Assembly (NCBI GenBank): GCA_020226215.1
Contig: CM035232.1
Coordinates: 64,514,184-64,578,183, forward strand
DNA: 64,000 nucleotides
Direction of reading: 5' to 3'
Source of the DNA: Sindora glabra
Lineage: Eukaryota > Streptophyta > Magnoliopsida > Fabales > Fabaceae
Part shown: piece by piece, positions 37,497 through 50,353 of the stretch
Position numbering within the stretch: the stretch's first letter is position 1
How the letters are laid out: each line of letters begins with the position of its first letter
Notes under the pieces: model-generated
Databases searched by the model: none
What the model was told of the DNA's origin: nothing
Seen by the model: only the letters and a program-made list of their open reading frames with translations
Made by a program: the position numbers and the translations under genes

Positions 37497-38331
37497 GAAA
37501 TTGTACTCCTTTCAACTTTTGTTAAAATTTCATTCTTATTTACTAAGTTTTATTTAGAGCAAATTTACCCTTTATCTTAAAAAATTAGGCAATGTTACTA
37601 GCAATCTAATGCCATTAGATTTTTTTAATGGAATTATTTATATGATATCTAACTTGACATCTTAAATGATACACATAAGTTATATTTTCATATTCTTAAG
37701 GTAAAAAAGTACTTTTGATCTCTAATTTTTATTAAAGTTTAAATATTGTCTCTTAAATTCTATTTAAACTAAATTTATCCTCTAACTTTTCAAGAAATGT
37801 GATCATTTCGAGGATAAAAAGATGTAATAGCTTCCATTATAATTAACAAATGTAAATATTGAACAAATCCAAATAATAATTCGAAGAAATCCAAAGATAA
37901 ATTATATGCAATGATGCAAAAATGCTTTTCAAATGTTGAAGTTATATTTATATGATTAATATGATTTTAGATGTTAGAAGAAATTTAGTATTCAACAAAT
38001 CCTCCTTATAGACCATAATATGAAGAAGTTTAAGATAAAAGATAAATTTAGTTCAAATAAAATTTAAAGAACAAGATTAAAACTTGAGTGAAAGTTACGG
38101 GATGAAAATACCTCTTAATTATAAGAATATAAAATTCAAGTTGAATTTCATGTAAATATCTTCATTAAAAAACTTAATAGTGTTAACTAGCTAAATAATA
38201 TTATTTGTTTTAAAAAGTCAAAGGATAAATTTGTTTAAAATAAAATTTAAAAAATAATGTTAAATGTTCAATAAAAGTTAGGAAACCAAATATAACTTTA
38301 TGGAAAAAATTTTAACATGACTAACAGAAAA
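37497..38331. mobile_element. Foldback/MITE-like element with ~300-bp inverted arms
   Basis: The left arm (about 37497-37795) and right arm (about 38020-38331) are diverged reverse complements. Matching strings include TTTAAACTAAATTTATCCTC on the left, whose counterpart on the right reads GATAAATTTAGTTCAAATAA, and CATATTCTTA against TAAGAATATA. The centre (about 37800-38020) is AT-rich with no coding. Ends and target duplication are not sharply defined. Likely a non-autonomous DNA transposon of the kind with long inverted arms. Confidence 0.6.
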
Positions 38332-40065
38332 TAAAGGAAGTGAAGAAAAGGGAAAATGAACGTGCTATGATTTCTTACAAATTTGATATAGAATCCTACA
38401 ACTTTTTATAATAGTTTGTAATTTTTTTAATAAAGTATTAATATTTATATTGCTAGTATAATTATTTACTTTTCATTTTTTTAAAAGAGTAGTTTAAAAA
38501 AATGTAACTATATATTTTAAATACTTAAAAACTTTATGAAAAAATTTCAAAACTTGCAAGAGGAAGAGAGAACGAGCTGTAATTAGTGTCTAATTTTCAA
38601 TAGCTAGTTTTAACCAATGAAAGGCCGTGTGAGGTTAAGGTAATGAGTCCATATAATACAATTATATAAGAGTTAATCACTTGCAATAGAAGAAATTGAA
38701 TATTTTAACATCAATTATAAATTTAAATTTAAACAACATTACTAATTATTGTTTATTTCATGTAGAATCAATGGCCAATCACAAATATCAAGCTTCCTTT
38801 CATGGCCACATTTGTATTATTGCGTTTGAATTTGATTTATTTTATATCTAAAAATGTTTACACCATGTCACAAAAAAAAGTAAAATTAACTAAAAACTTT
38901 TAATTATGGTAATTAATTTTTTTGTAAAGCCAATAAATAGTATTATAAGGGTAGGAGTGGCAAACTTGCATTACATACAATCATTCCCTAACCTAAATGA
39001 CTAATTACGATTAGGATTAGTTTGTTTGGTAAATAGTTATTTTTCGAGAGGTGCAACCTCTTTTAGTTAGTTACTAATTATAAAATTAAAGATTTTATTA
39101 TAAAATGTAGGATACTGCTTAACTACCTCTATCTTTAAGTAAAAAGAAATTCTTGCAAGAACTTTTACTTTTTATTTTCAATCAAATAACTTTGAGCACT
39201 TTTTAGAAAGTTTGTAAGAGAATTAACTTTTTATAGAAACTTATTTTTTATGTGTATTAAACAACTTTTAAAGTTGCATTACTCCGAAGGAAAAATATAT
39301 ATATACTAATCTTACATAATACAATAGTTATTTTAAGAAAATAATTACATTTCACACATATGAGGTTTCATTAATTTTTACCTAACACACTTCTGATTTC
39401 AGGGATCACAATTTATCCATCCATGCTTTCTAATATTAACACTTTGACTCTATTTTATAAACAAATAAGTTAATATATAACTTATTAACTTAATTAATAA
39501 GTTATAATTGGCCTTTACAAGTGTTTTATACAGTAACTTATTAAAAATAAGTTTTGATTTAACAAGCTACTTTGAATAATTTATAACTTATGCCTTTAAC
39601 AGTGTAAACCTAAATATATATATTTCTTTTTAATAATGTGTTTCTATCTTTAACACATTTCTTTTATATAATATTATAATATATAATTAATTATATTTAT
39701 GTAATTATAATTTTGTTATAAATAATAATAAAATAAAAATTATGTAAGTAATTAAATATATAAATTCATAAAATATAATTAATTAAATTTTAGATATTAT
39801 ATTTTATAAACATCTTAATTAGGTAATATAATCTCATCTTTAAATAAATATGAATTATTTTAATTTATATATATTTTATTAATATATTTTTTATTTTATT
39901 TTTAATTTTAGCTAATTCAATAATTAATTTTATAAAATATTTCTTATATAATCAGCTAACATATCAATTATTAACTATTAACTAACTTATCAGTTACTAA
40001 TTAATTTACTAGCTATCAGCTAACATATTAGCTACTTACAAGAAACAAAGCCTTTATGTATCTAT
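38332..40065. other. AT-rich intergenic DNA
   Basis: No coding sequence seen. Around 39430-40050 there are many variants of ACTTATTAACT and CAGCTAACATAT. These resemble the flanks of the long LTR at 48.9/50.0 kb and 62.4 kb (for example CTAATTAAATCTGTTAATAT), and suggest another dispersed AT-rich element family. Confidence 0.4.
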
Positions 40066-40251
40066 GTTATTTTTGGATTGAGATCCTCTAAAGTGCATTT
40101 TACACTTTAGAGGATAAAGTGCCAAAATTCACCATTGATTTTGATTCATAATTTTATAAATAAAAATAAATAAATAAATTAATGATAGATTTTGACACTT
40201 TATCTTCTAAAGTACATTTTGCACTTTAGAGGATCTCAATCCGTTATTTTT
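40066..40251. mobile_element. MULE-type MITE with 9-bp target duplication
   Basis: The element occupies 40075-40242 (168 bases). It starts GGATTGAGATCCTCTAAAGT and ends with the reverse complement ACTTTAGAGGATCTCAATCC. The inverted arms extend about 55-60 bases with few mismatches. A perfect 9-base direct repeat GTTATTTTT flanks it (40066-40074 and 40243-40251). A 9-bp duplication is the hallmark of Mutator-superfamily insertions. No coding capacity. Arm and duplication integrity suggest it is young compared with most repeats here. Confidence 0.92.
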
Positions 40252-40263
40252 ATCCAATTTTTA

Positions 40264-40665
40264 ATGAAATATTTTATAACACATTATATTAAGTTATATT
40301 TCTAAAGCACGTCATTTAAAACACATTAAAATTTCATATTTTAAATTAGAAGGTAGTTGATAAATATACATAATAACTAAAAAAAATTATTTTAAAGGAG
40401 AACCATAAGGAATAATCATAAAAAAATTTTAATTTTAATTTTTTTTACTAAATTTGTGTTGTAGTACATTAATGATAGGAATTTTATATTTAATGCATTA
40501 ACTGAGGGGAATGGAGTAAGTTTCAAACAATGTAAAATTTGATTAAAATGAATTAATCTTAATTGTTAAATTCTAATGAATTTAACATACTAAATTTAGT
40601 GTAAGTTATTTAAACTTATAATGATATCAATGGACCCCTTAGTCTCTCTCACCCTCTCTTTTTTT
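40264..40665 (+). repeat. Arm 1 of a 4-copy dispersed repeat (inverted partner at 44.87 kb)
   Basis: Matches the reverse complement of 44868-45296 over about 400 bases. Shared strings include AAATTTCATATTTTAAATTA, ATTAATGATAGGAATTT and TTTAATGCATTAA. A shorter version in the same orientation lies at 44630-44885 and again at 45730-45970. Confidence 0.75.
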
Positions 40666-40684
40666 ATCTTCTTTCCTTTAATTT

Positions 40685-40903
40685 ATGTTCAAGGCCCTTA
40701 AGGTTTTGGAAGGTTGCATTTCACCTTTTGCCGGAGTTAAGACTTTCAAAATTGAACTGCAAAGAAGAGGTATGGGCAACAAACCCTAGCCATATGTTGG
40801 ACCTCGACCCTATATAGTACCGGACAATGTTCTTAAGTACTTGTTAAGTGCTTCTCCTTCTACTCAAGTTCTTGTAGAGGGCATTCCTAGTGCTCAGCCT
40901 TAA
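40685..40903 (+). pseudogene. 73-codon gene remnant, product unidentified
   Basis: A plus-strand frame opens with ATG at 40685 and runs to TAA at 40901-40903. It has a single in-frame TAG at 40787-40789. The first part reads MFKALKVLEGCISPFAGVKT and then ELQRRGMGNKP. After the stop come PYVGPRPYIVPDNVLKYLLS and then STQVLVEGIPSAQP. Base composition is clearly less AT-rich than the surroundings, and residue use is protein-like (Pro-Tyr-Val-Gly-Pro stretch, amphipathic segment). I do not recognise the family. The start may be wrong, because this could be the last exon of a larger captured gene, with 41.0-41.7 kb as intron-like or flanking sequence. It lies inside a segment bracketed by inverted repeats (40.26-45.3 kb). 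Confidence 0.45.
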
Positions 40904-41830
40904 ATTTTAATTTTAATTTCTTTTAATTATGAGAAATTTACTCCTAAACCCATAAAAGTTATTTTCTGGGTACTAACCACTGCAAAAGGTTCTTCGTTGC
41001 TTTGTAATAATATAGGTTAATATATATTCTGAACAATGCAAGTCATCGTTCTTTTTATAATGTAGATTTGTGTAACCTTCACATGCTTAGCTTTTATGTT
41101 ATAACTGGTTCAGCTTTATGAATATGCTTGCAAGGTAATATGATGAGCTAGAATTTTTCTCTCTCAAAATAGATGATCGATTCTTATTGTCATTGTCTGT
41201 TCCTGTTTCTAGAACATTGATGACCTTGTGTTAAATATAGTGACCATCTACTTATGACATTAAACATATGATCAAGCATCATTCCTGATTCCTAGAAAGA
41301 AAGCATTGTTGCATATTATTCAAGACGATTTGTTTGTAAATTGTGCTATGTTTAAAATCATTTTTCTCTTTCTATAAAACATGATATAGAATTGTCTCGT
41401 GGGTTATCATGGATTATGCTCTTGAAAAAAATAAAGAAACATTCTTTTACTTAATTGGATTGACATGTCAGCTTCATTTGATATCTCTTTTATAATTGAC
41501 TAAGTCCAATGTATGTAGTAATTATAAAATAGGAAAGTTGAGAGTAGGAAGTTATTATAGGATTTTAAGCAGAAATACAGCCTCAATTAGGGATCGAGTG
41601 CTTCCCTCTTTTAGTCTTTTGAACTTTTTACTTACATTATATTAACATGTTGTTTGCATGTAGTTAGGCTCTTCTTTTCATTTTTCTTTTTTATGCTTGA
41701 ACAATTTATGTCATTCAATTTGTCTTGTGAAAATATTGAGTTTTGAGGAACAAAATCATGATACTTGTCACCTATTGTTATAGGATCACAACTAATTTTT
41801 AACTTATGCTTACGTAGATCCCTTTAAATT
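40904..41830. other. Intron-like or flanking DNA beside the 40.7-kb remnant
   Basis: Moderately AT-rich, T-rich on the plus strand, no open frame of note. Resembles plant intron or 3' flank composition. No known motif recognised. Confidence 0.35.
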
Positions 41831-44620
41831 TTTTAAGATAATAATATGAAGTATATAATTAAAAAATTATAAAAGTAATAAATTTAATTTATTATATTCA
41901 CTTTACAATTACTTATTTGAATTTAAAAATTTTAAAACATAAAACAAGTGTTATAAATATAATGTGTAGTAAATTAATTTGAATAAATTAAAACATTAAC
42001 TCATCAATAATATTTTTATAATAAAAGGATTTGTATTAAATCCTACTATTCATGCCTGAATTATAAATAAATCAAGTGATTAAAAATAAGTAGAAAAATA
42101 TGTGATGAAATAGATAAAAATAATAGAAGTCGTGTATGAGCCACAAAAGAATAAAATTTCAATTCGTATATAATTGTCTTGAAAAATAGTACTTATAAAA
42201 TGACATAAAGAATTTACAAACAAAATTTAATTAAATAAATTTGGCTTTAATTTTTAAATATTTTCATTAAAAATAGAATATATTAATGCATACTTTGCTT
42301 AATGCTTCTAAACTAAATTTTTAACATTTTGAAAATAATTTTATGATAAAATTAAATATATATCATGTCACATATATTAGTGATATTAGTGTCTAATTTG
42401 GAACAATAGTAATTGACATGAAAAAGAAAAAAAAATAAAAGTATGCAATGGAACATATAAAAGGAATATATTTAATGCTATAAAAGAATATATGAGTTAA
42501 AAATAGAATATGCTATCAAATAATTCTATTAAATTAAGCTCTTATCTCATTTAAAACAAAAATTATAAAAATTAAGTATTTTGTTATATAAATATATATT
42601 TAATTTTAAATATTGCACTTATTGACGGAATTTAAGATTGAAAAATAGAATATGTAATTAAATAATTTAATTAAATTAACTTTGCAACTTATTTAAAACA
42701 AAAAAAATAAATAAGTGCACTGTGTTACTAGTATCTAACTTATAAATCGCTGTAGTTGTCATAAAGAAAAAGAAACATGCAATTGAACAAATTAATTAAA
42801 AAATATGTATATAATTATTGAATTGTAAGGTAATATAAAAGTTAAAATTAAAATATGTAATAAAGTAATGTATTCAAATAAAAATTTTAATTTATTTAAA
42901 ACATTTTAAGAATAAAAATAAAATATATCATATTATATCTATATTGATAGGAGGAATTTATTTTTAAATAATATATAATATGGAGTAATATTAAAAAAGG
43001 AAAAAATAAGCAGTATATTAGATAAAATGAAGTAAAATAGTGAGTGGTTTTTGAAAGCATTATAAAATTGTAATTAATGTATATTTAATTGAAAATATTG
43101 TACTTAAAAATTAAAATCAAGAATCCATCAACAGAATTTAAATAAAAAAAGCTTGATTCTAATTTTAAAATATTTTATTAAATAATATAACACATAATTA
43201 TTTACTTCAATTAATAACTTGTATGTTAATTTGATTACATATAACAAACATTTTATAATAAAATTAAATATGTAGTATTATATATATTATTTAGTGATAT
43301 TAGCATTTCAATTGTGAAAAGGAAAAAACTGGAATGCAACAAATAAAAAGAAGAAACAATATTTGAGTTGCTAAATAATATTATAATTGTAAATAGAGTA
43401 GGAGAACAATTGAAAAGAAGTGAATTTGTGAGAAAAATTTTGCAAATAATAAAAAGAAAAAATGGAGAAAAAAAACGCCTTGGCATGTGTCCTGTGTATT
43501 GGAATAACAAAACTTGGTTTTCTAAATGTACTGGCATATTTTTATAATAGAAATAATATACACTTTCTAGTAATATTAGCATTCGTGTGAGATTTAATAG
43601 GAGTTCACAATAAAAAATAAAAAAATATGTCATGAAGAAAATAAAAAGAATAAAGATAATAGGTGAGTGGTAAAGTAATATAACAATTATAAATAAAAAA
43701 TATAATTAGGTATCTCAATTATTTAAAAAAAATTATAATAAAAATAAAATATATCATATTATATCTTTAATTATGAGCACAATTAACATTCAAATTGCAA
43801 ATAAAATGATTGAATATAAAAAAATGTAATAAATTTTATTAAAAAATAATATGTACATAATTAGTGGATAATTTAGCTAATAGAAAATGAAAAGTATATA
43901 ATATTAAAAAGTAATAAAAATATAAAATTAAATTAAAATTTTAACTTATTTAATCTATCTTATAAAAGAAGTAAAATATATTTCATTATATTTATACTAT
44001 TCAATAATATTAATGTTTAAAATATAATTAAGAAAATAATGTATATATGTAATGTAATGGAGTAAGAGAATAATTGAAAAGAAGAGAATTTGTATTGAAA
44101 TTTGCAAATGATAAAAATGAAAAAATAGAAAAACAAAAGAACTTTGGTTCGAGCAGGAAAATGAAATATCAAAAGAAGAGAAAGTTGTCATGTATCTTGT
44201 GTATTGAGGAGACAAAAACCCTTTTTTTCCTAGTATAGTAGTAGATTATTTTAATAGCAATAATTTATACTTCCTAATTATATTGGTATTTGTGCAATAT
44301 TTATTAGGAGTTCACATTAAAAAAATAAAACAAGCAAAATATGTCATGAAGCAAATAAAAAGATCAATGACAATAGGCGAGTGGTAAAGTAATATAACAG
44401 TTATTGGTAGAATATAAACTTTGGTACTTCAATTAAATTAAAATTTGAAATATTTAAATATATTTATTATAAAAATAAAATATATCATATTATATTTATA
44501 CTTACAAGTGACATGGCATTTGAGTTGCAAATGACATAACTAAACCTAAGAAAAAATGTAATAAATTACATTAGAAAATAATATGTTCATAACTAATAGT
44601 TAATTTGCTTATAAAAAATA
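41830..44620. repeat. Very AT-rich repeat field with ~710-bp tandem periodicity
   Basis: Within this field a unit of about 710 bases recurs. GGAGTTCACA[AT][TA]AAAAAA... AATATGTCATGAAG occurs at about 43600-43640 and again at about 44306-44352. GAAAAGAAG[TA]GAATTTGT occurs at about 43413 and 44077, and the phrase TGT[CA]TTGTGTATT[GA] follows each. AAAATATATCATATTATAT recurs at 42915, 43747 and 44475, and also at 63225. No coding function; the apparent minus-strand frame at 43253-43633 is a by-product. Confidence 0.65.
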
Positions 44621-44629
44621 AATAAATAA

Positions 44630-45296
44630 AGAGATCATACATAATAATTAGAAATATTTTAATTTTATATTTTTGCTAAAATCAAATATTAGTACATTAA
44701 TCATTTAAAGAATTTTAATTAATGCATTAATTGAGAGAAATAATAAATTGCATATAGTGCAAAAGTTATGTAAAAAATAATGATCTAATCTTGGAGTTTT
44801 TGATTTTGATAAGATTAATGATTTAAATTTGATAAAAGTCATTTATACTTGTATTGGTGTTGATAGATCCCCTGTATGTGTATGTGAGAGAAAGAGAGAG
44901 AGAGAGAAAGGGGATCCCATGACACTATTATAAATTTAAATAATTTACACTAAATTAAGGATGTTAAATTCATCAAAATTTAAAGATTAAAAATAATTCA
45001 TTTTAATCAATTTTTACAGTATTTGAAACTTATTCCTTCTCTCTCAATTAATGCATTAAATATTAAATTCCTATCATTAATGTATTACAACTCTAATTTG
45101 GTAAAAAATATTAAATTAAAATTAAAAGATTTCTTTTATGATTATTACATATTATTTTCCTTTAAAATAAATTTTTATTGTTATTATGTATATTTATTAA
45201 CTGCCTTTTAATTTAAAATATGAAATTTTAGTTGGTTTTAAGGGAAATACTTTAGAAACAAAACTTAATATAACATTAAAGATTTATTATCTATTG
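44630..45296. repeat. Head-to-head hairpin of the dispersed repeat
   Basis: A plus-oriented copy (44630-44885) meets a minus-oriented copy (44868-45296). The centre holds a GA tract (GAGAGAAAGAGAGAGAGAGA near 44884-44905), the complement of the CTCTCTC tract that ends arm 1 at 40.65 kb. The plus copy shows TAATGCATTAATTGAGAGAA; the minus copy, read in reverse complement, shows TAATGCATTAATTGAGAGAG. A single strand could fold over about 250 bases. Confidence 0.65.
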
Positions 45297-45729
45297 TTAA
45301 AATAAATATAAAAAATATGCTAATATATTCATGTTGAATTACATGAGTAGTAAAATCAAATTATAGTTAAAAATTGTGACAAATATAAAATATGTGTTTT
45401 TGGAAGTTTTCTAATTATACAAAATGTTACATAATTTGTCATGAGTATTATAAATAAATACAGTATTAATAAATGTGAATTATCATGACAATATTTTTAA
45501 AATATTCATGTCATGATTTACAAAAGAAAAAGGTACTCATTCATTTAATATATTTTTATATGAAATTATATTTTATATGCTTAATATATTATTATTTGTA
45601 ACAAAAAAATAAACCATTTTAATTCTAAAAGAAATTTAATAATTTTATATAATAATGATAAAAATTATAAATAAATAGAAATAATCCTAATAGTAAAAGG
45701 AATTTACCTTATATAAATACAATCATAAA

Positions 45730-45975
45730 AATAAATAAATAAATAAGGAGATCATACATTATAATTGTAAGAGAAATATTCTTTTTTTTTCAAAAATAGA
45801 ATATTAGTATACTGATGATTTGAAATTTTTTAATTAATCCATTAATTGAAAGAAAGAGGAAGTTACATATAGTGCCTAAGTTACTTGAAAATGAAATGAT
45901 ATCAAGCTTTTAATTTTAGTGGGATTAATGGTTCAAATTTGGTATAATATCAATGCATCCCTCCTAGATATATAA
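45730..45975 (+). repeat. Third plus-oriented copy of the dispersed repeat
   Basis: Parallels 44630-44885 (GGAGATCATACATTATAATT against AGAGATCATACATAATAATT) and ends where GATCCCCTGTATG there becomes GCATCCCTCCTAGATATA here. Confidence 0.7.
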
Positions 45976-45980
45976 ATATA

Positions 45981-46012
45981 CTAGTCTTTACCTCATGCTA
46001 TGCACAGGGCTA
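45981..46012 (-). mobile_element. Possible Helitron 3' terminus
   Basis: On the minus strand the sequence reads GCCCTGTGCATAGCATGAGG, then TAAAGACTAG, then T. Helitrons end with a short GC-richer hairpin a few bases before CTRR, inserted before a T. Here the hairpin (CCCTGTGCATAGCATGAGG, imperfect stem around GTGCATAGCA) and CTAG/T fit. The body would extend to higher coordinates. No Rep/helicase coding was seen and the 5' TC end was not located. Confidence 0.4.
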
Positions 46013-47264
46013 GAATTTGAAATAATAATTATATTTTTTAAAAAATAAAATTAATTTATTATAAATAAATATATTAATATATGCTCATATTTTCAATTTA
46101 TATTTTATTTAATTTTATACTTTATTCTATTTAAATGGATAATAACCCATTTGCCCTTACACAAAACAACAAAGTTTTGTTTGAAAGAACATTCATTTAC
46201 TAGAACAACTTCAACAAAAAGCCATTATCCAGGAGAATTGCTTGGACAGGCATTGAAGGTGAAAATGGAGGGAGGAAGCATAGGGAGGCATAGGCGAAAT
46301 TGGTTTTCTTTGATATATTTCAAAGTAAAGAGAATAGTATTATCGATTTGTTCTAATATTTATAAGATATTAATTTTTAAATATTATATTTCAAATTATA
46401 TATATATTAATTGAGATTTTGTTAATATTGTACAATTCAAATATTATTTTTTTACTTTTATTTACTTTATTTTTTTAATGTCTATTTTTTATTTATAACT
46501 CAAACACTAATATTAATAATTAATAAATTATATAAATATCATATGAAATATTTTATTTTCATTATAAAATATTTTAAATAAAATAAAAGTTTAATATTCA
46601 AAATATGAATTAAACTAATTAATTTCCATCATTTTTCATATAATATATAAAAAAATAAAATAAAATTTTTTTATTTTAATTACATTAATATATTTATACT
46701 AATTTTTAGGTGTTAAATTTGATATTAAATTTTTATAATTAATATGAGATTTGTCAAATTTTAAGATATAATTTTTTAATTAATTTTTAATAAGAATATC
46801 TTAAAAATAAACCAAATTTTAGCTGTTTAACCAAAGAATTCTAAAGTATAGATTAAGTTTCATTTTTTTTCATTTTTGTAAATATTTTTTAAATATTAAA
46901 GTTTAAATATAATTTTTTAATATTCATGTGTAAAGCTTCTAAGAGATGTTTTAAAGCAAAACTATTGAAATAAGCTTTACTATTTGCATTTAGCAGCTAA
47001 CATACATTCTTTCTTTTTTTTAATTAGTTTCATTATCACTAAGATTTTTTGTCTAAATAAAAATAATTGATTAACATACCTATGTTTATAGTCGTAATTT
47101 CTTTTTCATGTTTTTTATTTTTTAACATATGTAACTATAATACTTTTATATTTGAATATAAATGCAAATTATATTTTATTATATTATATAATTACTCAAT
47201 AAATTCATAAGCAATTTTAGAAAAGCACAAAATAAAAAAAATAAGTTAAAAACATTATTAGATT
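46013..47264. other. AT-rich DNA; possible Helitron body
   Basis: A small less AT-rich island at about 46150-46320 gives a frame with YPGELLGQALKVKMEGGSIG that resembles no family I know. The rest is A/T-rich filler. Confidence 0.35.
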
Positions 47265-47424
47265 GAGTTTTAATATAATTTTTCATTCACATTTTTATAA
47301 CAACCATCTTTTAAGAACAAATTTTTTTACTAAATATAATTTGAGAGTTTTAATATAATTTTTCATTCACATTTCTATAACAACCACCTTTTAAGAACAA
47401 ATTTTTTTACTAAATATAATTTGA
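47265..47424 (+). repeat. 80-bp tandem duplication, two copies
   Basis: GAGTTTTAATATAATTTTTC to ACTAAATATAATTT appears at 47265-47344 and 47345-47424 with only about two substitutions (TTTTTATAAC/TTTCTATAAC and CCATC/CCACC), hence recent. Confidence 0.95.
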
Positions 47425-48297
47425 GTGATTTAAAATTAAGTCCATATTTCATTACATAATCTTTTTTAAAATAGAAATTAATTCTAAGTATATATATTAA
47501 TATTATATATTGCCTTTTAACATATATTGAAAGAAGTTTTTTTTAATTTAATTCTTTCTCAAGTATAATTTATAAATAAAAAATTATAAATAAAATAAAT
47601 TATGAAAGTTTTTATTTATTTAATTTTTATTTACTCCCTATTATGAGAAATGAAGCTTCTGAAGAGAAATTGCTTTGTAAAGGTAAATTTGTCTTTCTAT
47701 TATTCATCTCCATCTAACCTCATTAGGTTGCCTATATTGGCAATTGAACGGTACAAATTAAATCACCACCATTCAGTATTAAACTAACACTTTAGATCTT
47801 TCAAAAAAGCCTATAAGTATTGCTGCATATCACAAAAAATGTGTATAACTGAACTGTCCAAAGTATATTGGCAAGTGAGTGGTGTTCAATGCCACTGGGG
47901 AGAAGATAACAGCTTTTATATGAGCAAGTACTCTATATGCACAAAAAGTTTTAAAAGGTTAGTGAGCTGGTTGAAAACCACGAAAAATATATTATTAGGG
48001 AGATATAATATCATTTAGATAAAAAAAATACTATATACATTAGACCTAAAATTGAGTTTTGAATTTTTTAATCCATTAAATTAAAATTTACAAATTTGCC
48101 AAACTATCTTATATTTAATAACATTTTTTATTTGCATTTGATACCCAATTTGAGCTCTCATTTTTTGTGTACATAGTATTGCTACTATGACAAATTTGCC
48201 AAACTATGTAGTAACTTTTTGAAATAGCTAATTTGTGTTTAATACATAAAAGGATATTCTTGCCTATAATAATAAAAAATTTTACATTTCAATCCTT
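47425..48297. other. AT-rich non-coding DNA
   Basis: No coding or shared repeat recognised. TGACAAATTTGCCAAACTAT-like text occurs twice (about 48092 and 48188). Confidence 0.4.
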
Positions 48298-50353
48298 GAT
48301 AAATAATAAAAATACTAAATATTATTTATTTATTTTTAAATAAAACTAAATAAATATAATAAATTATATGAAATATTTACATATTAATAAAAATCACATG
48401 AATATAATTATATCTTTTCTAAAAAATTGCCTATAAAAGAAGAAAATATATGTATCATTTCATTGTAAATAATAAAAAAATATATTAAGAAAATTATTAA
48501 TCTTTTATCAAACAATATTTTTTGAATTAAAAAATAATACATATTAAGGAGGAAAAACAAAAAAATAGGATGATATTACTTGTCAAAGATATGTTTTTAT
48601 ATTCAAAATGTGTAATTCATCAGTACTTTTAATAATAAACACATGAATTTTAAATTTAATTTAAAAATTATCACAAAACAAACTTTAATAATTATTGTAT
48701 CTACCAAAATATCATAAGTATTTCTTAATTAGAAAATTATAATTATTCACTTTTAAAGGAAAATCAAATAAGTATATTAAATTATAATGATATAATTTTT
48801 CTTAAAAAATTAATATTACAAAATACTCAAGTAAATTATAAAATATACTTATGTCTTTATATATTATTTTATATATAAAAAGTTAATAATAAATAGCTAA
48901 TTTTACTAAATATCTTTATATAAATAATTAACGCTATTAGCCAATCAAATCAGTTAATATAAGCCATAATAGCCTTGCTGTGACATAAGATCATTATAGC
49001 ATAATATACGGCTAGATAGTTTTGATATAAACTTGGAATTATCTCAAATAGGCTTAAATCATTTTTTCCAACTTATTGAAAGAACTAATTTGATTTATAC
49101 TATTATTTAGCTTAGTTCCATAAATAAAATTAATTCTATCAAAATTTGAAAAAAAATTTCTAAATTTAGGGCACCTCCTTTGGAAAGTTATATTAAATAT
49201 ATATTATTTAAAAAATAAAAATCTCAATATTAGTTCTTCTTATAATTTTATATCAAAGAGTAATTTTTAATAAATTTTTGGAAACTTAAAATGACTATTT
49301 CGATAAATAAGAAAAATACTAAATATTATTTATTTATTTTTAAATAAAACTAAATAAATATAATAAATTATATGAAATATTTACATATTAATAAAAAATT
49401 ACATGAATAAAACTATATCTTTTCTAACAAATTGCCTAAAAATGAAGAAAATATATGTCTCATTTCATCGTAAATAATAAAAAAATATTAAGGAAATTAT
49501 TAATCTTTTATCAAATAGTATTTTTTTCAATTAAAGGACAATACATATTAAGGGGGAAAAACAAGAAACAATAGGATGATATTACTTGTTAAATATATGT
49601 TTTTATATTCAAAATGTGTAATTCATCAGTACTTTTAATAATAAACATATGAATTTTAAATTTAATTTAAAAATGGTCATAAAATAAACTCTAATAGTTA
49701 TTGTATCTACTAAAATGTCATAAGTATTTCTTAATTAGAAAATTATAATTATTCATTTTTTAAAGGAAAATTAAATAAGTATATCAAATTATAATGATAT
49801 AATTTTTCTTAAAAAATTAATATTATAAATAACATATTATAATCTAAAATATTTTTAATATTAAAGAATAATCAAGTAAATTATAAATTATACTCATATC
49901 CTTATATGTTATTTTACATACAATAGTTAATAAGAAATAATTAATTTTACTAAATATCTTTATATAAATAACTAACGCTATCAACTAATTAAATCTGTTA
50001 ATATAAGTTATAATGGCCTCATCATTAATAAGTAACATAAGATTGTTATGGTATAACATACAACTAGATAGTTTTTATATAAACTTGGGATTACCTCAAA
50101 TGGACTTAAATCATTTCTTTTCCAACTTATTAAAAGAATTTAATTTGATTTATACTATTATTTAGTTTAGTTCCACAAATAAAGTTAATTCTATTAAAAT
50201 TAAAAAAATAAATAAATCTAGAGCACCTCCTTTAGAGGGTTAAATGAAATATGTATCATTTAAAAAATAAAAATTCTAGCATTAATTCTTCTTGTAATTT
50301 TATATTAAAAAATAATTTTTAATGAATTTTTTGAAACTTAAAATGACCATTTT
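48298..50353 (+). repeat. Tandem duplication, offset 1004 bp
   Basis: Unit 1 (48298-49301) and unit 2 (49302-50353) align through both a non-LTR flank (about 670 bases, AAATACTAAATATTATTTAT onward) and the first ~337 bases of the long LTR. Unit 1 stops inside the LTR at ATGACTATTTC and the flank sequence GATAAATAA restarts, which marks the junction. Unit 2 runs on into the complete LTR. The copies differ by scattered substitutions and indels, including an extra piece near 49830-49870 in unit 2. The LTR had therefore inserted before the duplication. Confidence 0.88.
48965..49301 (+). mobile_element. Long LTR family, copy B (truncated by the tandem duplication)
   Basis: Starts CATAATAGCC, matching TATAATGGCC of copy C and TGTAACGGCC of copy D, and includes GGCTAGATAGTTTTGATAT and GGGCACCTCCTTTGG. 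It ends at the duplication junction. Confidence 0.82.

Noticed and set aside
43253..43633. 126-codon minus-strand frame
   Set aside because: Phe/Ile/Leu-rich reading of an AT-rich tandem repeat; the neighbouring unit at 44.0-44.2 kb does not keep the frame.
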